Shown here: one piece after another, positions 1 through 8,282 of the stretch | Numbering within the stretch: position 1 is the first letter of the stretch | Layout of the letters: each line of letters opens with the position of its first letter | Source of the DNA: an uncultured Oscillospiraceae bacterium | GTDB lineage: Bacteria; Bacillota; Clostridia; Oscillospirales; Oscillospiraceae | Assembly: GCA_905234855.1 (NCBI GenBank) | Contig: CAJOIU010000001.1 | Location: 37,040-101,039, forward strand | DNA: 64,000 nt | Reading direction: 5' to 3' | The notes under the pieces: generated by a model | The model's database searches: none | Told to the model about the DNA's origin: nothing | The model's input: the letters and a program-made list of their open reading frames with translations, nothing else | Translations under genes and position numbers: made by a program

Positions 1-1
1 C

Positions 2-1009
2 CGCTTTGACGCTTACATAGCCGGAGCCAAGGCGGCGGGACTGCAGGTGGGCGTTTATGTGTTCTCGCAGGCGCTTTCCGTGGAGGAGGCGATCGAGGAA
101 GCCGATTTCCTGCTGGAACTTGTCAAGGGCTACGAGATCGAGCTGCCGCTGGTGATCGACTATGAATTCACCCCAAGCGGACGGCTATGGACCACGGAGC
201 TTTCCCGGGAGGAACGCACGGCGGCGTGCCTTGCCTTCTGTCAGCATGTGGAGGAGGCGGGCTATACCGGCATGGTGTATGCCAATCCCTCAATGCTGAA
301 CGGCTATCTGAACGCCTCCGAGCTGCCGCACCTGTGGCTCGCGCATTATATCGACGAGACAGGCTACAGCGGCGCGCCGTATGAATACTGGCAGTTCACC
401 AGTGAAGGCGGCGTGGACGGTATCGGCACCGCGGTGGATCTCGATTTCGGTTTCGTGCCGGAGGAACCCTTTGAGGATGTGGAGGTCCAGCATTGGTTCT
501 ATGCCCCGGTGGTGCAGGCGTATAAGGCGAAGGTCGTCAGCGGCGTCACTGAAACGAGCTTCCAGCCCGGCAGCACCGCCACCCGCGGACAGGTCGTTAC
601 TATGATCTACCGTATGGAGGGCGCCCCTGCCTTCAGTAAGGCGGCGGCTTTTACCGATCTGAAATTCAATTATTATAAGGACGCGATCTCATGGGCGGCG
701 GAAAAGGGCGTCGTGGAGGGATATTCCGCGGAGGAATTCCGCCCGGAGAGCTCCATCACCCGCGAGCAGCTCGTGACGCTCCTGTATCGGCTGGCGGGAA
801 GTCCCGCGGTCAAGAAATCCCTCTCCAAATACACCGATAAGGATTCCATCCACAGCTATGCGCTCGACGCAATGAAATGGGCCGTGAAAAACGGGATCAT
901 CACCGGCTATGAGGACAATACGCTGCGTCCGCGCGCCAATGCGAACCGCGCCGAGGTATGCGCGATCCTCATGCGCTTTGCGGAAAAACAAACGCCGCAG
1001 CCGCTGTAA
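2..1009 (+). CDS. GH25 lysozyme-type hydrolase with three C-terminal SLH domains (5' partial)
   Basis: The reading frame is open from base 2, so the gene begins outside the window and the visible part is about 335 residues. The first ~150 residues look like a GH25 (Chalaropsis-type) muramidase barrel: a strand with VIDYEF carries the DxE pair of the family, and the domain ends in DLDFGF. Three S-layer homology repeats follow (roughly residues 157-210, 215-272 and 277-330), each with the F/Y-x-D start and a TRGQ/TREQ/NRAE core. The likely role is a secreted, cell-wall-bound peptidoglycan hydrolase held by the SLH domains. The signal peptide is not visible. The only in-frame start codon near the edge is GTG at 47, which lies inside the conserved barrel and is not the true start. 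Confidence 0.85.
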   Translation, partial: RFDAYIAGAKAAGLQVGVYVFSQALSVEEAIEEADFLLELVKGYEIELPLVIDYEFTPSGRLWTTELSREERTAACLAFCQHVEEAGYTGMVYANPSMLNGYLNASELPHLWLAHYIDETGYSGAPYEYWQFTSEGGVDGIGTAVDLDFGFVPEEPFEDVEVQHWFYAPVVQAYKAKVVSGVTETSFQPGSTATRGQVVTMIYRMEGAPAFSKAAAFTDLKFNYYKDAISWAAEKGVVEGYSAEEFRPESSITREQLVTLLYRLAGSPAVKKSLSKYTDKDSIHSYALDAMKWAVKNGIITGYEDNTLRPRANANRAEVCAILMRFAEKQTPQPL

Positions 1010-1084
1010 AAGCAATATGCTTTCTATTTCAGCGCTTTTGCGGTATACTATAGGATACAGCAAACAGTAGGAGAATTGCGATCC

Positions 1085-1900
1085 ATGGACGAACTCGAAA
1101 GAATCAAAGCAATGACGCCGGAGGAGCAGCAGGCATATCTCGATTCCCTGCAGGCCTGCGAGCATAACTGCGCCACCTGCGAGCAGGAATGCGGCTCCAA
1201 GGTGCAAAAGCCTGCCAAGGTGGTGCTGATCGTCACCTCCGGCAAGGGCGGCACAGGCAAGAGCGCCGTTTCCGTCCTGCTGGCGAAGGCGATCCGAAAG
1301 CAGGGCGCTTCCGCCGCCATCCTTGACGCGGATATCGCGGGCTTCACGATCCCCGCCATGCTGGGTATGACCGAGCCGGTGCTGGGAGATATGCCTGAGC
1401 TGAAGCCGGTGGAGAGCGCGGACGGCATCCCCGTCGTGAGCATGGGCATCATCGTGGAGGATGCCTTGGAGCCGGTGCTTTGGCCGGGGAAGGATATGGC
1501 GAAGCTCGCCGTATGGCTCTTCAAGGACACGAAATGGCCCGAGGGTCTGGACGTCCTCATCGTGGACATGCCCTCCGGCGCGGGCGATATCCCGCTCGAA
1601 TACTACACCACCATGCCCCTCGATTACGCCCTCGCCGTGGCGGAGCCGGGCGAGACTGCTTCCGGCGCGCTGCGCCGGGCGATCAATCTGGCGGATATGC
1701 TGCGCGTGCCCGTCATGGGCGTCGTGGAGAACTTCGCCGAGGAGGGGATGGGCATCGCCGCCTCCTGCGAGACGATCCCCGTGGTGGCCTCGCTGCCTTA
1801 CGATCCGGCGCTGCGCCGCGCCGCCGGCGAGGGCAAGCTCGGCTCCTATGAGACGGATGCCTTCGATTATCTGGCTCGGGCGCTGCTGGAGCTGAGGTGA
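1085..1900 (+). CDS. Mrp/NBP35-family P-loop ATPase
   Basis: A 271-residue ParA/MinD-like ATPase of the Mrp/ApbC/NBP35 group, which in characterised members carries and inserts iron-sulfur clusters. A cysteine-rich head (C-x3-C-x2-C-x3-C, residues ~24-35) precedes the deviant Walker A SGKGGTGKS and a DADIAG switch; LIVDMPSGAGD is the Walker B region. The C-terminal CPxC pair that bridges a cluster in most Mrp/Nbp35 proteins is not present; the equivalent stretch has a single Cys (AASCETIP). I chose ATG 1085, with TAGGAG 11 bases upstream, over a TTG at 1076. The next gene starts 4 bases after the stop. The fold call is firm; a cluster-carrier role is family inference weakened by the missing pair. 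Confidence 0.8.
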   Translation: MDELERIKAMTPEEQQAYLDSLQACEHNCATCEQECGSKVQKPAKVVLIVTSGKGGTGKSAVSVLLAKAIRKQGASAAILDADIAGFTIPAMLGMTEPVLGDMPELKPVESADGIPVVSMGIIVEDALEPVLWPGKDMAKLAVWLFKDTKWPEGLDVLIVDMPSGAGDIPLEYYTTMPLDYALAVAEPGETASGALRRAINLADMLRVPVMGVVENFAEEGMGIAASCETIPVVASLPYDPALRRAAGEGKLGSYETDAFDYLARALLELR

Positions 1901-1904
1901 CGGC

Positions 1905-3233
1905 ATGAGAGACGAGGGCTTTGCCAGAGGATTTATGTATGTCCTGCTGGTGTTTATGATCGTGGGACTCGGCATCCTGATCTTCTTCAATTATCAGGCG
2001 AACGCCGCCCAGCAGGCTCAGATCGAGGCGGCGGAGATCGCCGCCGCCACCACGCCGACGCCGCCGCCGACGCCCACCCCGGCGCCGACGCCTACCCCCA
2101 CCCGCAATGTGGAAACGGTGACGCTGGCCGCGGCGGGGGATATCGTCGCCCAGCCGGGACTTACCACCGACGCGGAGGTGACGGAGGGCGATACCGTTAC
2201 ATACGATTACTCCGAGGAGCTGGCAGGCGCCGCTCCCTCGCTGGAGGGTGCGGATTTCGCGGTCTGCACGCTGGTGGGGACGCTTTCGGCCAGAGGGCCG
2301 TATGACGCGAGCTACCGTATGGACGCCGCGCTGGCGACGGCGCTGGCCGGGACGGGCTTCCGCCTTGTGAACGGCGCGACGGATCACATCCTCGATTTCG
2401 GCCTTGACGGATTGACGGCAACGCTGAACGCCCTTGGGGACGAGGGCTTGGCCGCCGCGGGCATCTATCGCAGCAGCGCCATGCACGGCGCGTATCTTGC
2501 GGATATCCACGGCGTTCAGGTTGCGTTTCTGAGCTATACCTACGGCACGGGCGGCGTATCCGTCGTGGATAACCCGTGGTGCGTGGATATTCTGACGCAG
2601 GATTATATGACGGGGCAGACCGCCGTGGACTATGAGCGGATCGACAGCGATATCGCCGCCGTCCGCGCCGCGGGAGCGGATGTCGTCGTGACATTCGTGT
2701 ATTGGTGGGACAATACCCAGTATTACACCCAGACCCGCGAGAGCCAGACCGAGGTCGCGGAGCATCTTATGCAGTCCGGCGCGGATATCATCCTCGGGGG
2801 CGGCGTGAAAACGCCTCAGCCCATCGAGGTACATACCGTGGAGCGGGCGGACGGTACGAAGGCCAACTGCGTCGTGTGCTACAGCCTGTCGAACCTCATG
2901 AGCTGCTTCAATGACCGCTACACGAACCTCGCGGCGACGGCCCGCATCGAGATCAGCCGGGATACCGACACCGGCGAAACATGGATCAGCGGCGTGAGCT
3001 ACTGCCCGCTTTTTATGCTGGACACGGGAGATTACGCCGACTATACCGATCCCGGTTATAAATACCGGGTGCTGGACGCCTATGCCGCCATTGACGACTA
3101 CGAAAACGGCGGCGAGAGCATCACCGCGTCGGTCTATGACGCTATCCTCACCGGCGTGAGCGACCTGCAGTCGATCCTCGGCGCGGAATACGATGTCCGC
3201 AGCGGCGGCGTGGCGATGGATTTCCCGTATTAA
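1905..3233 (+). CDS. Membrane-anchored CapA/PgsA-like protein with degraded metal site
   Basis: This 442-residue protein has an N-terminal membrane helix (about residues 10-30), a Pro/Thr linker (TPTPPPTPTPAPTPTPT, ~52-68) and a CapA (PGA_cap) metallophosphatase-like domain placed outside the cell. The start motif (AAGDIVAQPG) and the late YSLSNL motif match CapA. However, the usual NLE motif reads CTLVGT, NNH-x-x-D reads TDHILD, and the G-x-H-P-H loop reads GGGVKTPQ, so several expected metal ligands are gone. A catalytic role is therefore doubtful; a binding or structural role in the envelope is possible. It probably shares a transcript with the ATPase gene upstream (4-base gap). Its stop overlaps that of the convergent ylbJ within TTAA at 3230-3233. 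Confidence 0.75.
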   Translation: MRDEGFARGFMYVLLVFMIVGLGILIFFNYQANAAQQAQIEAAEIAAATTPTPPPTPTPAPTPTPTRNVETVTLAAAGDIVAQPGLTTDAEVTEGDTVTYDYSEELAGAAPSLEGADFAVCTLVGTLSARGPYDASYRMDAALATALAGTGFRLVNGATDHILDFGLDGLTATLNALGDEGLAAAGIYRSSAMHGAYLADIHGVQVAFLSYTYGTGGVSVVDNPWCVDILTQDYMTGQTAVDYERIDSDIAAVRAAGADVVVTFVYWWDNTQYYTQTRESQTEVAEHLMQSGADIILGGGVKTPQPIEVHTVERADGTKANCVVCYSLSNLMSCFNDRYTNLAATARIEISRDTDTGETWISGVSYCPLFMLDTGDYADYTDPGYKYRVLDAYAAIDDYENGGESITASVYDAILTGVSDLQSILGAEYDVRSGGVAMDFPY

Positions 3234-4150
3234 CGGAAAAAAACAAGAGCGCCCAGATAAGTGAATACGGCGGCGAATACGCCGCAAAGCGCTCGGCCCG
3301 CAAGGTGCCGGGCGCATTTTATATCCGTATCCGCGACGGCGGCGAGCGTCTGGCAGTGGACGGATACGCCGCCCCAGCCGAGGAGAAGGGCGGCTGCCGC
3401 CAGCGTGAGCGGCGTCGGAGCAAGACCGCGGAGCGCTGATATGCCGCCGCCCAACTCCCAGAAGCCGTATGCCAGCGCCCGGAGCAGCGGCGGAAGCCGT
3501 CCAAGGGGCGTAAGCATCCCCAGCAGCGCGCTGAAAAATACGACATACGCGCAGACCGCAAGCGTGGATCGAAGCGCCTTCGACACGGCCTGACCGAAGG
3601 CTGCGGTGAAGGGCATAGACGGCGCGGTGACGGTCATGGGCTCGGATGCGCCGGCCTCCGGGCTTTTCCGCAGGAGCAGACCGACACATACGGCGGCGAG
3701 GATATGGGTGACATACAGCAGAAGCCCCGCCCCGGGGCTTCCCAGAACGCCTCCTGCCGCGCCGAGGATGAAGGCGGGGCCGGAATTGTTGCAGAAGGCG
3801 AGCAGACGCTCCGCTTCCGATCGGGACACGATGCGATCCCTCCGGAGCTGCGCCGTCGTGGCCGCGCCGAGCGGATAGCCGCCCAAGACCCCCAAAAGAA
3901 ACGCCTGCGCCCCCGCGCCGGAGACCCGGAACAGCCGCCGCGCCGCCCCGCCCAGCGCGCCGGACAGAAGCTCCGGCAGGCCGAGGAGCGACAGCAGGTT
4001 TGCCAATACGAAAAAGGGAAACAGGGACGGCGCCAGCGTTCCGGCACAGACGGAAAGGCCGCGCCTCGCGCCATCCGCCGCGAGGGGTGAATATACCGTG
4101 AGCGCCAGAAGCGCTGCGAGGGTCATCGTGAGGGCAGCATGTTTTTTCAT
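3230..4150 (-). CDS. ylbJ: Sporulation integral membrane protein YlbJ
   Basis: A 306-residue polytopic membrane protein of the YlbJ (nucleoside-recognition/Gate domain) family. Hallmarks are LAPSLFPFFVLANLL near residue 40, the GGYPLGA motif near 90 and the FCNNSGPAFILG motif near 125. In Bacillus YlbJ is made in the mother cell and is needed for spore cortex formation and heat resistance. It is shorter than Bacillus YlbJ (~400 residues), mostly at the C-terminal end. It diverges from yqfC, another sporulation gene, across only 68 bases, which suggests a shared sporulation-sigma control region, although I could not define a convincing box there. No strong ribosome binding site precedes ATG 4150. 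Confidence 0.85.
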   Translation of the reverse strand: MKKHAALTMTLAALLALTVYSPLAADGARRGLSVCAGTLAPSLFPFFVLANLLSLLGLPELLSGALGGAARRLFRVSGAGAQAFLLGVLGGYPLGAATTAQLRRDRIVSRSEAERLLAFCNNSGPAFILGAAGGVLGSPGAGLLLYVTHILAAVCVGLLLRKSPEAGASEPMTVTAPSMPFTAAFGQAVSKALRSTLAVCAYVVFFSALLGMLTPLGRLPPLLRALAYGFWELGGGISALRGLAPTPLTLAAAALLLGWGGVSVHCQTLAAVADTDIKCARHLAGRALCGVFAAVFTYLGALVFFR

Positions 4151-4218
4151 GGTAGAAGCTTATTCCGCGCCCGTGCTTTTTTGAACCTTCCGCGCATAGA
4201 TTTCCACGGGTGATGGAA

Positions 4219-4491
4219 ATGACGAAGGGATTCCGATTCGCAGAAGGTCTGTCTCGGCTTGCGGGCGTGCCGCAGGAGGCGTTTTCCGCAGCGCCGCGCA
4301 TCACGGTATCGGGGGGCTCCCGCGTGCTGATCGAGGGGCATCGCGGGCTTTTGGAATACTCCGCGGAGCGCATCGCGGCCTCGGCGGCCGGATGCCGCGT
4401 GATCGTGAAGGGGGAGGGCTTGGGGCTGGAGGCCATGAACGCGAAGGAACTCGTTGTGTCCGGGCGTCTCTGGGCGGTGGAGCTCGAATGA
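4219..4491 (+). CDS. yqfC: YabP/YqfC-family sporulation protein
   Basis: A small protein (90 residues from this start) of the YabP/YqfC family; the core APRITVSGG...VLIEGHRGLLEYS is the family signature. YqfC is made in the mother cell during sporulation. Three in-frame starts are possible (GTG 4210, ATG 4213, ATG 4219). I prefer ATG 4219 because GGGTGAT at 4208-4214 makes a good Shine-Dalgarno sequence only for it, and because the resulting N-terminus matches the usual family length. The stop overlaps the start of yqfD in ATGA (4488-4491), so the two are translationally coupled. Confidence 0.85.
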   Translation: MTKGFRFAEGLSRLAGVPQEAFSAAPRITVSGGSRVLIEGHRGLLEYSAERIAASAAGCRVIVKGEGLGLEAMNAKELVVSGRLWAVELE

Positions 4492-5672
4492 GGGCGGCGC
4501 GGTATATCACGGGCTGGGCGCAGGCGCGGGTATCCGGGGCGCAGCCGGAAAGGATCCTGACCGCGCTGGCCGAGCGGGGCATCGACTTCTGGGACGCGGC
4601 GCCGCCCCGGGACTATACGCTGCGCTTTCGAATCCCGGCCGGCGCGGCGAAGCTTCTTCCGAGACTGGCGGAAACCATGGGCTGTGAAGGCGTGATCGAG
4701 TCTGTCCACGGGATCCCGGCGCTGTGGCATTCCGCCCGTAAGCGGCGGACGCTGCTGCTCCTGCTGCTGGCGGCGGTATTCGCGCTGGGAGCGAGCCTGT
4801 CGCATATATGGTTCATCGATATCACGGGAAACGTCACCGTGCCGGACGGGGTCATCCGGCAGGCTCTTGCCGAATGCGGCGTGGATATCGGGACGAACTG
4901 GCTGGCTTTTTCACAGGACGCGGTGCGAAACGGCGTGCTGCTGCGGGTGCCGGAGCTGCGATGGATGACGGTGTCGATGCAGGGCAGCCGCGCCCATGTG
5001 ATCGTGCGGGAAAAGCGGACATATATCGAGCCGGTGCCGGAGAAGGAATACGCCGATATCGTGGCGGCCAAGGCGGGACTTGTCACACAGGTGCAGGCAA
5101 AGCGCGGCACGGCGGTCACGGAGCCGAATAAGACCGTCCTGCCGGGAGAGATCCTCATCGGCGGATACCGCACCGGACGCTTCGGCGTACAGGGACCGAC
5201 CCGGGCGATCGGCACGGTGACGGCGCGGACATGGTATGAGATCACCGCCGAAGCCCCCCTAGCGGCTGCGGAAAAGACCTACACCGGCGAAAAAATGCTT
5301 CGCTTTGCGCTGATTCTGGGAAAATTGCGCATAAATTTTTATAAAGGCAGTAGTATTTGCCCGGCGGAATGTGATAAAATCATAAAAAGACACGACGCGG
5401 CGGCGGACGGCGTTTTTACCCTTCCGCTGGCGCTGGAGACCGTCACGCTCCGGCCGTATGAAACGAGGGACGTATCCGAGCTGGAGCTGCGGGAGGAGCT
5501 TTCCGCCATGCTGGAGGAGGAGCTTTCCCGGCGGATCGGAGAAGAGGGCGAAGCCGTCGAGGTGAAGTATACGGCCTCGGAGGCAAACGGTGTCCTGTAT
5601 GTCACGCTCCGGGCGGAATGCCTTGAACCGATCGGCGTGCCGTCGCCCATCGAAGCTAACGAAATTCCATAG
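4488..5672 (+). CDS. yqfD: Sporulation protein YqfD
   Basis: A 394-residue YqfD-family protein. The N-terminal ~85 residues are cytoplasmic (MRAARYITGW... ), one membrane helix follows (about residues 88-106), and a large exported domain starts with HIWFIDITGNVTV, reminiscent of a POTRA/FtsQ-like fold, and continues with the family's PGEILIGG region. It is needed for sporulation in Bacillus, and its molecular role is not established. The start ATG 4488 overlaps the yqfC stop. A longer frame opens upstream at 4392 but lies within yqfC and is not supported. phoH follows after 18 bases. Confidence 0.85.
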   Translation: MRAARYITGWAQARVSGAQPERILTALAERGIDFWDAAPPRDYTLRFRIPAGAAKLLPRLAETMGCEGVIESVHGIPALWHSARKRRTLLLLLLAAVFALGASLSHIWFIDITGNVTVPDGVIRQALAECGVDIGTNWLAFSQDAVRNGVLLRVPELRWMTVSMQGSRAHVIVREKRTYIEPVPEKEYADIVAAKAGLVTQVQAKRGTAVTEPNKTVLPGEILIGGYRTGRFGVQGPTRAIGTVTARTWYEITAEAPLAAAEKTYTGEKMLRFALILGKLRINFYKGSSICPAECDKIIKRHDAAADGVFTLPLALETVTLRPYETRDVSELELREELSAMLEEELSRRIGEEGEAVEVKYTASEANGVLYVTLRAECLEPIGVPSPIEANEIP

Positions 5673-5690
5673 CATACCGAGGATAAACGA

Positions 5691-6695
5691 ATGATCGAAA
5701 AAACGATGCAGATCGACCGAATGGAAAACGTCATCAGTGTGTTCGGCTCCTTCGACCAGAATCTGCATATCATCGAAACCGAGCTGAACGTCACCGTGTC
5801 GAACCGGGAGGATCAGATCAAGATCACCGGCGAGGCCGAGGACGTGATGCACGCGGAAAAGGCCATCGAGGGGCTGCTGTCCCTCGCCGGGCGGGGAGAG
5901 ACCATCGACGCGCAGAACGTGCGCTATATCATTAAGCTCGTGCTGGCCGGGCAGGAAAACCAGATCACCGATCTTGCCCGCGGCGTCGTGTGCGTCACGG
6001 CGAAGGGCAAGCCCATCAAGCCCAAGACCCTTGGTCAGACGAGCTATGTCGAGGCGATCAAGAACCATACCGTCACGCTTGGCGTGGGCCCTGCCGGCAC
6101 GGGAAAGACCTATCTCGCTGTGGCCTGCGCCGTGGCTGCTTTTCGGGAAAAGCGCGTGAACCGCATCGTTCTGACCCGCCCGGCGGTGGAGGCGGGGGAG
6201 CGGCTCGGCTTCCTGCCCGGCGACCTGCAGAGCAAGGTCGATCCGTATCTCCGCCCGCTGTATGACGCGCTCTTCGACATGCTGGGCGCGGAAACCTATA
6301 ACAAATATCTCGAACGCGGCGATATCGAGGTCGCGCCGCTCGCGTATATGCGCGGCCGCACGCTGGACGACAGCTTCATCATCCTCGACGAGGCGCAGAA
6401 TACATCCCGGGAGCAGATGAAGATGTTCCTGACGCGCCTCGGCTTCGGCTCGAAGGTCGTCATCACCGGCGATGTGACCCAGATCGACCTCCCGGCGGAC
6501 AAGATCTCCGGACTCAAGGAGGCCATGCGCGTCCTAGACGGGGTGGAGGATATTGCCATCTGTCGCCTCACGGGGGCGGACGTGGTGCGCCATGTGCTGG
6601 TGCAGCGGATCATCGCGGCGTATGAGAAATACGACGCAAAGCGGCAGGAAAACCGCTCGCCGATCCCGGCGCCGAAGCAGAAGGGACGGCGCTGA
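5691..6695 (+). CDS. phoH: PhoH-family ATPase
   Basis: A 334-residue PhoH/PhoL-type protein: an N-terminal KH-like region (residues ~15-65), then a P-loop ATPase with Walker [12 protein letters not shown] (near residue 135) and Walker B ILDEAQN. The C-terminal tail is short and basic. PhoH proteins are RNA-associated ATPases, and the usual neighbour ybeY follows with a one-base overlap (TGATG at 6693-6697). The start ATG 5691 has GAGGAT nine bases upstream. Its place between yqfD and ybeY-era is the standard Firmicutes order. Confidence 0.92.
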   Translation: MIEKTMQIDRMENVISVFGSFDQNLHIIETELNVTVSNREDQIKITGEAEDVMHAEKAIEGLLSLAGRGETIDAQNVRYIIKLVLAGQENQITDLARGVVCVTAKGKPIKPKTLGQTSYVEAIKNHTVTLGVGPAGTGKTYLAVACAVAAFREKRVNRIVLTRPAVEAGERLGFLPGDLQSKVDPYLRPLYDALFDMLGAETYNKYLERGDIEVAPLAYMRGRTLDDSFIILDEAQNTSREQMKMFLTRLGFGSKVVITGDVTQIDLPADKISGLKEAMRVLDGVEDIAICRLTGADVVRHVLVQRIIAAYEKYDAKRQENRSPIPAPKQKGRR

Positions 6696-7168
6696 TGGCA
6701 AAGCTCAAAATGCGCCTGCGGTGCGAAAACGGCCGGAAATGCCCCCTGTCCCTCCGGCTGCGCATCAAGCGCGCGGCGAAGGCCGTGCTGGATATCGAAG
6801 AGGTGGACGGACCCTGCGAGCTTTCCGTGCTGCTGACGGATGACGCGGGCATCCACGCGATCAACAAGGAATTCCGCGATGTGGACAGGCCTACCGATGT
6901 GCTGTCCTTTCCCATGGGCGACACCGATCCCCGCACGGGACGGTATCTCTTGGGGGATATGGTTCTGAACGTGGATCGCGCTGCCGCGCAGGGCACGGAA
7001 TACGGACACGGCGCGGCGCACGAGATCAGCTATCTCACCGTCCACAGCGTCCTGCACCTGCTGGGCTACGACCATGTGGACGAGGGCGAGCAAAAGCGCG
7101 CCATGCGCGCCCGGGAAAAGCTCGTGATGGCAAAGCTCGAGCCGCGGGGCATCGAAACGGAAAGCTGA
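6695..7168 (+). CDS. ybeY: Endoribonuclease YbeY
   Basis: A 157-residue metalloprotease-fold endoribonuclease that matures the 3' end of 16S rRNA and takes part in ribosome quality control. The zinc-binding H-x3-H-x5-H motif is intact as HSVLHLLGYDH near residue 110, and the preceding FRDVDRPTDVLSFP block is the second family signature. It overlaps the phoH stop by one base and is followed 13 bases later by era; GTPase Era also acts on 16S rRNA, so the pairing is functional. Confidence 0.95.
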   Translation: MAKLKMRLRCENGRKCPLSLRLRIKRAAKAVLDIEEVDGPCELSVLLTDDAGIHAINKEFRDVDRPTDVLSFPMGDTDPRTGRYLLGDMVLNVDRAAAQGTEYGHGAAHEISYLTVHSVLHLLGYDHVDEGEQKRAMRAREKLVMAKLEPRGIETES

Positions 7169-7181
7169 CAGGGAGAAGAAC

Positions 7182-8078
7182 ATGATAACGAAAACAGCCA
7201 TGATCACCATTGCGGGACGGCCGAACGTCGGCAAGTCCACGCTGACGAATACGCTCGTGGGGGAGAAGATCACCATCGTCTCCCCGAAGCCCCAGACCAC
7301 GCGCCGCCGCATCCTCGCGGTGACGAGCCGGGGCGATACCCAGTTCATTTTCGCCGATACGCCGGGCTTCCACCGCGCCCGGACGAAGCTGGGCGATTAT
7401 ATGGACAATGTAGTGCGCCAGAGCGTGGCGGATGTGGACGCCGTTGCGCTGCTGGTGGAGCCGATCCCGAGCCTCGGCCCTCAGGAAAAGGCGCTCATCG
7501 CGCAGCTCAGGGATAATGATATGCCCGCCGTCCTCGTCGTGAACAAAGCGGATACGCTGGAGGACAAGCGCCTGCTGCTTCCCGTGATCGCGGCCTACAG
7601 CGAGGCGTATGATTTTGCGGATATCGTCCCCATCTCCGCCAAGACCGGCGAAGGTGTGGAGGAGCTTTTGGATGTGCTGGGGAAATTCGCCGTGGAGGGG
7701 CCGCAGCTCTTCCCGGACGATATCATATCCGACCAGCCGGAAAAGCAGATCTGCGCCGAGATCGTGCGGGAAAAGCTGCTGCTGTCCCTTGATAAGGAGA
7801 TCCCCCACGGCACCGCCGTCGTGGTGACGAAGTTCGCCCAGCGGGAGGACGACGATATCATCGATATGGACGTCACGATCTATTGCGAGAAGCAGAGCCA
7901 CAAGGGCATCATCATCGGAAAGCACGGCGCGATGCTCAAGCGCATCGGCGAGCTTTCCCGCCGGGATATCGAGGCGTTTATGGGTCAGAAGGTGTATTTG
8001 CAGACGTGGGTGAAGGTCAAGGAGAATTGGCGCGACAGCGACGCGCTGCTGCGCAACTTCGGCTTCACCGATGAATAA
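7182..8078 (+). CDS. era: GTPase Era
   Basis: A 298-residue Era GTPase that assists 30S subunit assembly by binding the 3' end of 16S rRNA. The G motifs are GRPNVGKST (G1, residues ~10-18), DTPGF (G3) and NKAD (G4), with SAKTG as G5. The C-terminal KH domain contains the GKHGAMLKRIG loop. GGGAG at 7170-7174 precedes ATG 7182. The dgkA and cdd genes that often sit before era in Firmicutes are absent here. Confidence 0.95.
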   Translation: MITKTAMITIAGRPNVGKSTLTNTLVGEKITIVSPKPQTTRRRILAVTSRGDTQFIFADTPGFHRARTKLGDYMDNVVRQSVADVDAVALLVEPIPSLGPQEKALIAQLRDNDMPAVLVVNKADTLEDKRLLLPVIAAYSEAYDFADIVPISAKTGEGVEELLDVLGKFAVEGPQLFPDDIISDQPEKQICAEIVREKLLLSLDKEIPHGTAVVVTKFAQREDDDIIDMDVTIYCEKQSHKGIIIGKHGAMLKRIGELSRRDIEAFMGQKVYLQTWVKVKENWRDSDALLRNFGFTDE

Positions 8079-8086
8079 GGATCACT

Positions 8087-8141
8087 AAAATCGCCCCGGG
8101 TGAGGCACAATAACTGTGCCATAACACAGCGGGGTGATTTT
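8087..8141 (+). promoter_or_regulatory. Two-tier stem-loop ending at the yqzL start
   Basis: AAAATCGCCCCG (8087-8098) pairs with CGGGGTGATTTT (8130-8141) over 12 pairs with one G-U, and an inner stem GGCACA/TGTGCC (8104-8109/8115-8120) lies in its loop. The right arm contains the only ribosome binding site of yqzL (GGGGTGAT, 8131-8138), and a six-T run leads straight into its TTG start. It could act as an intrinsic terminator or attenuator between era and recO, or mask yqzL translation. Which of these applies cannot be told from sequence. Confidence 0.6.
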
Positions 8142-8255
8142 TTGAAAGAGAAACAGGAAGATTTTCTCTGGCAGTTGTTTATGGAGACGGGCGATCCCAT
8201 GTGCTGGCTTCTGAGCCGATGGGAGCGCCCCGATGACAGGGAGGCGGAGGCATGA
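8142..8255 (+). CDS. yqzL: YqzL-family small protein
   Basis: A 37-residue protein starting at TTG 8142 and ending at TGA 8253-8255. Its sequence has the YqzL pattern FLWQLFMETGDPMCWLL, comparable to the F-W-x-F-x2-T-G-x3-Y-L-L pattern of the Bacillus protein. It also occupies the conserved YqzL slot between era and recO. GGGGTGAT three bases upstream of the TTG is a usable but close Shine-Dalgarno site. The function of the family is unknown. The call rests on the residue pattern and position together. Confidence 0.75.
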   Translation: MKEKQEDFLWQLFMETGDPMCWLLSRWERPDDREAEA

Positions 8256-8282
8256 CCTCCGTTTCCCGCAGAGGCGGTACAT

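Noticed and set aside
1021..1049. Promoter before the Mrp-like ATPase gene
   Set aside because: TATACT at 1044-1049 is a fair -10 element, but nothing like a -35 hexamer occurs at a suitable distance.
2052..2103. CRISPR-like or tandem repeat
   Set aside because: The repetitive bases encode the Pro/Thr linker of the CapA-like protein and have no repeat-spacer structure.
4151..4218. Sporulation-sigma (SigE/SigF/SigG) promoter between ylbJ and yqfC
   Set aside because: Expected biologically, but no -35/-10 combination resembling the known consensus sequences could be placed in the 68 bases.
1713..4805. A 1,030-codon open frame on the minus strand
   Set aside because: It runs antisense through four well-supported genes and its translation is Arg/Pro-rich low-complexity sequence, a known artefact of GC-rich coding DNA.
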